Shown here in pieces: positions 61,854-64,000 of a stretch of 64,000 nt of DNA. The notes below the pieces were generated by a model. The model saw nothing but the letters and a program-made list of their open reading frames with translations, had not been told where the DNA came from and did not search any database. The stretch lies in NCBI GenBank assembly GCA_037893225.1, contig JAZGUH010000533.1, positions 124,001 to 188,000 of the forward strand, read 5' to 3'. This DNA is from Hippasteria phrygiana. Taxonomy: Eukaryota > Echinodermata > Asteroidea > Valvatida > Goniasteridae. Every line of letters starts with the position of its first letter. Positions within the stretch are counted from its first letter, which is position 1. The position numbers and the translations under genes were made by a program.

Positions 61854-64000
61854 TTGTGGAGAAAATTCAAACCTCGCAATGTTTATTTTCTTTCCGGCCA
61901 ACATCTGTGTACATATTACCGTCTATTTATTGCTCCATGCATGTCAAATTCCCTGGGGTATGGACTTGCTTTATTCATTCATAATTGCATGAAATATCAA
62001 CCAAATGCAGTAATTTTGACATGTATGGATAGCTTAGATCTGGCGCTACATGTTGCAATTATCGGCGGCTTCTTAGAGTTAACACTTGTGGAGAAAATTC
62101 AAACCTCGCAATGTTTATTTTCTTTCCGGCCAACATCTGTGTACATATTACCGTCTATTTATTGCTCCATGCATGTCAAATTCCCTAGGGTATGGACTTG
62201 CTTTATTCATTCATAATTGCATGAAATATCAACCAAATGCAGTAATTTTGACATGTATGGATAGCTTAGATCTGGCGCTACATGTTGCAATTATCGGCGG
62301 CTTCTTAGAGTTAAAACTTGTGGAGAAAATTCAAACCTCGCAATGTTTATTTTCTTTCCGGCCAACATCTGTGTACATGTTACCGTCTATTTATTGCTCC
62401 ATGCATGTCAAATTCCCTGGGGTATGGACTTGCTTTACTCATTCATAATTGCATGAAATATCAACCAAATTCAGTAATTTTGACATGTATGGATAGCTTA
62501 GATCTGGCGCTACATGTTGCAATTATCGGCGGCTTCTTAGAGTTAACACTTGTGGAGAAAATTCAAACCTCGCAATGTTTATTTTCTTTCCGGCCAACAT
62601 CTGTGTACATATTACCGTCTATTTATTGCTCCATGCATGTCAAATTCCCTAGGGTATGGACTTGCTTTATTCATTCATAATTGCATGAAATATCAACCAA
62701 ATGCAGTAATTTTGACATGTATGGATAGCTTAGATCTGGCGCTACATGTTGCAATTATCGGCGGCTTCTTAGAGTTAAAACTTGTGGAGAAAATTCAAAC
62801 CTCGCAATGTTTATTTTCTTTCCGGCCAACATCTGTGTACATGTTACCGTCTATTTATTGCTCCATGCATGTCAAATTCCCTGGGGTATGGACTTGCTTT
62901 ACTCATTCATAATTGCATGAAATATCAACCAAATTCAGTAATTTTGACATGTATGGATAGCTTAGATCTGGCGCTACATGTTGCAATTATCGGCGGCTTC
63001 TTAGAGTTAACACTTGTGGAGAAAATTCAAACCTCGCAATGTTTATTTTCTTTCCGGCCAACATCTGTGTACATATTACCGTCTATTTATTGCTCCATGC
63101 ATGTCAAATTCCCTAGGGTATGGACTTGCTTTATTCATTCATAATTGCATGAAATATCAACCAAATGCAGTAATTTTGACATGTATGGATAGCTTAGATC
63201 TGGCGCTACATGTTGCAATTATCGGCGGCTTCTTAGAGTTAAAACTTGTGGAGAAAATTCAAACCTCGCAATGTTTATTTTCTTCCCGCCACCATCTGTG
63301 TGCAGATTACCTCTTATTTATTGCTCCATGCATGTCAAATTCCCTGGGGTATGGACTTGCTTTACTCATTCATAATTGCATGAAATATCAACCAAATTCA
63401 GTAATTTTGACATGTATGGATAGCTTAGATCTGGCGCTACATGTTGCAATTATCGGCGGCTTCTTATAGTTAACACTTGTGGAGAAAATTCAAACCTCGC
63501 AATGTTTATTTTCTTTCCGGCCAACATCTGTGTACATATTACCGTCTATTTATTGCTCCATGCCTGTCAAATTCCCTGGGGTATGGACTTGCTTTATTCA
63601 TTCATAATTGCATGAAATATCAACCAAATGCAGTAATTTTGACATGTATGGATAGCTTAGATCTGGCGCTACATGTTGCAATTATCGGCGGCTTCTTAGA
63701 GTTAAAACTTGTGGAGAAAATTCAAACCTCGCAATGTTAATTTTCTTTCCGGCCAACATCTGTGTACATGTTACCGTCTATTTATTGCTCCATGCATGTC
63801 AGATTCCCTGGGGTATGGACTTGCTTTACTCATTCATAATTGCATGAAATATCAACCAAATTCAGTAATTTTGACATGTATGGATAGCTTAGATCTGGCG
63901 CTACATGTTGCAATTATCGGCGGCTTCTTAGAGTTAACACTTGTGGAGAAAATTCAAACCTCGCAATGTTTATTTTCTTCCCGGCCACCATCTGTGTGCA
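61854..64000 (+). repeat. Block 29: copy of blocks 13 and 16, cut by the window edge
   Basis: Starts: A3 61854, A1 62086, B 62318, A1 62550, B 62782, A1 63014, Cs 63246 (231 bp, CCCGCCACC), A1 63477 (88C at 63564), Bng 63709, partial C 63941-64000. It shares the Cs deletion and the 31A + 94G haplotype with blocks 13 and 16. Confidence 0.91.

Larger units (their letters stand above)
1..64000 (+). repeat. 232-bp satellite array filling the whole window
   Basis: Every base belongs to a head-to-tail copy of one 232-bp unit, all in the same orientation. Full monomers start at 173 and continue to 63940, with partial copies at both edges. Thirty-two monomers are 231 bp: 28 class D, one B (2724) and three Cs (25680, 31244, 63246). 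No other indel was seen. Invariant landmarks include AGATCT at monomer 183-188, ACATGT at 195-200 and GGCGG at 211-215. ATGCAT (84-89) is present except in 88C copies, and GTTAAC (225-230) except in 230A copies. Classes differ at about 20 diagnostic positions, and private variants are rare, so the array is young or actively homogenised. No other DNA interrupts it. Centromeric or heterochromatic location is inference. No CENP-B box is visible. Confidence 0.98.

Noticed and set aside
28..63740. Hundreds of plus-strand open frames of 74-197 codons, most 120 codons
   Set aside because: They are frame by-products of the satellite. Most begin at TTG in the same repeat position and end at the same TAA. 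Because 232 is 3 x 77 + 1, each monomer shifts frame. There is no promoter, codon bias or family match, and they overlap each other.
1..64000. CRISPR array
   Set aside because: The period is 232 bp with no unique spacers; the whole unit repeats. No cas genes are present.
1..64000. Minus-strand AATAAA motifs (complement of monomer 29-34, 73-78 and, in class A, 117-122) as polyadenylation signals
   Set aside because: Two or three per 232 bp is plausible by chance in 63% AT sequence, and there is no minus-strand gene for them to serve.
1..64000. CENP-B box
   Set aside because: I looked for the TTCG....A..CGGG core on both strands of the monomer and found no convincing match.
1..64000. Transposon, LTR or rolling-circle element origin
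   Set aside because: No terminal repeats, target-site duplications, or integrase, transposase or Rep coding were seen, and the window has no boundary with other DNA where an origin could be read.
1..64000. Assembly artefact (reads looped through a short repeat)
   Set aside because: Not excluded, but monomers are not identical copies. Structured rare markers, nested duplications and hybrids argue for real sequence resolved by long reads. Read-depth and spanning-read checks would decide.

Overview
The window is one uninterrupted head-to-tail tandem array of a 232-bp satellite monomer. It has a 172-bp partial monomer at the left edge (1-172), 275 full monomers (173-63940) and a 60-bp partial monomer at the right edge (63941-64000). 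The arithmetic closes exactly: 275 x 232 minus 32 single-base deletions gives 63,768 bp. I find no unique DNA, gene, RNA gene, transposon, inversion or CRISPR array. The long open frames are by-products of the repeat. This is eukaryotic satellite DNA, most likely centromeric, pericentromeric or other constitutive heterochromatin. I do not recognise the family and cannot name the organism. GC is about 37% by hand count of one monomer, with about six CpG per monomer.

Monomer coordinates are numbered from the TTG of TTGTGGAGAA (position 1). Classes by diagnostic base: A (62A, 102A or G, 121T); B (62G, 121C); C (40C, 48C, 58G, 61G, 68T, 69C, 70T); D (231 bp: 62G, 88C, one G lost from the GG at 109-110, usually 223T). 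Sub-classes: A1 = 154G + 230A; A2 = 154T + 230C; A3 = 154G + 230C; Ct = C with 202A + 207C + 230A; Cv = C with 207C + 230A; Cs = C with 223T; D' = D with 223G. Rare suffixes: n = 31A, g = 94G, m = 14G, w = 82G. Hand count: 99 A (59 A1, 28 A2, 12 A3), 60 B, one B/A1 hybrid, 87 C (48 plain, 16 Ct, 10 Cv, 13 Cs) and 28 D (4 of them D').

The order is not random. A1 is followed by B in 55 of 59 cases. Ct or Cv is followed by D in 25 of 26. A3 is always followed by another A-family monomer. D ends a block, so the array is annotated below as 29 D-terminated blocks of 3 to 23 monomers. Block lengths recur (695, 927, 1623, 2087, 3015 bp). Layout: 1-15475 is built of 7- to 13-mers with Ct-D ends and 31A-only B monomers. 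15476-20577 holds 13-mer and 9-mer blocks carrying the w and m markers. 20578-39590 contains a 24-monomer, 5564-bp higher-order repeat with exact phase over three D' landmarks. 39591-53273 has local 9-mer and 11-mer duplications. 53274-64000 mixes 7-mers and returns at the right end to the haplotypes of the 24-mer region.

Nothing here supports a protein system. The interest lies in how the array evolves: a dense, readable record of unequal exchange and conversion, hybrid monomers with narrow switch points, and a 31-bp patch that holds most of the between-class divergence. All of this was read by eye; self-alignment and long-read validation would settle it.
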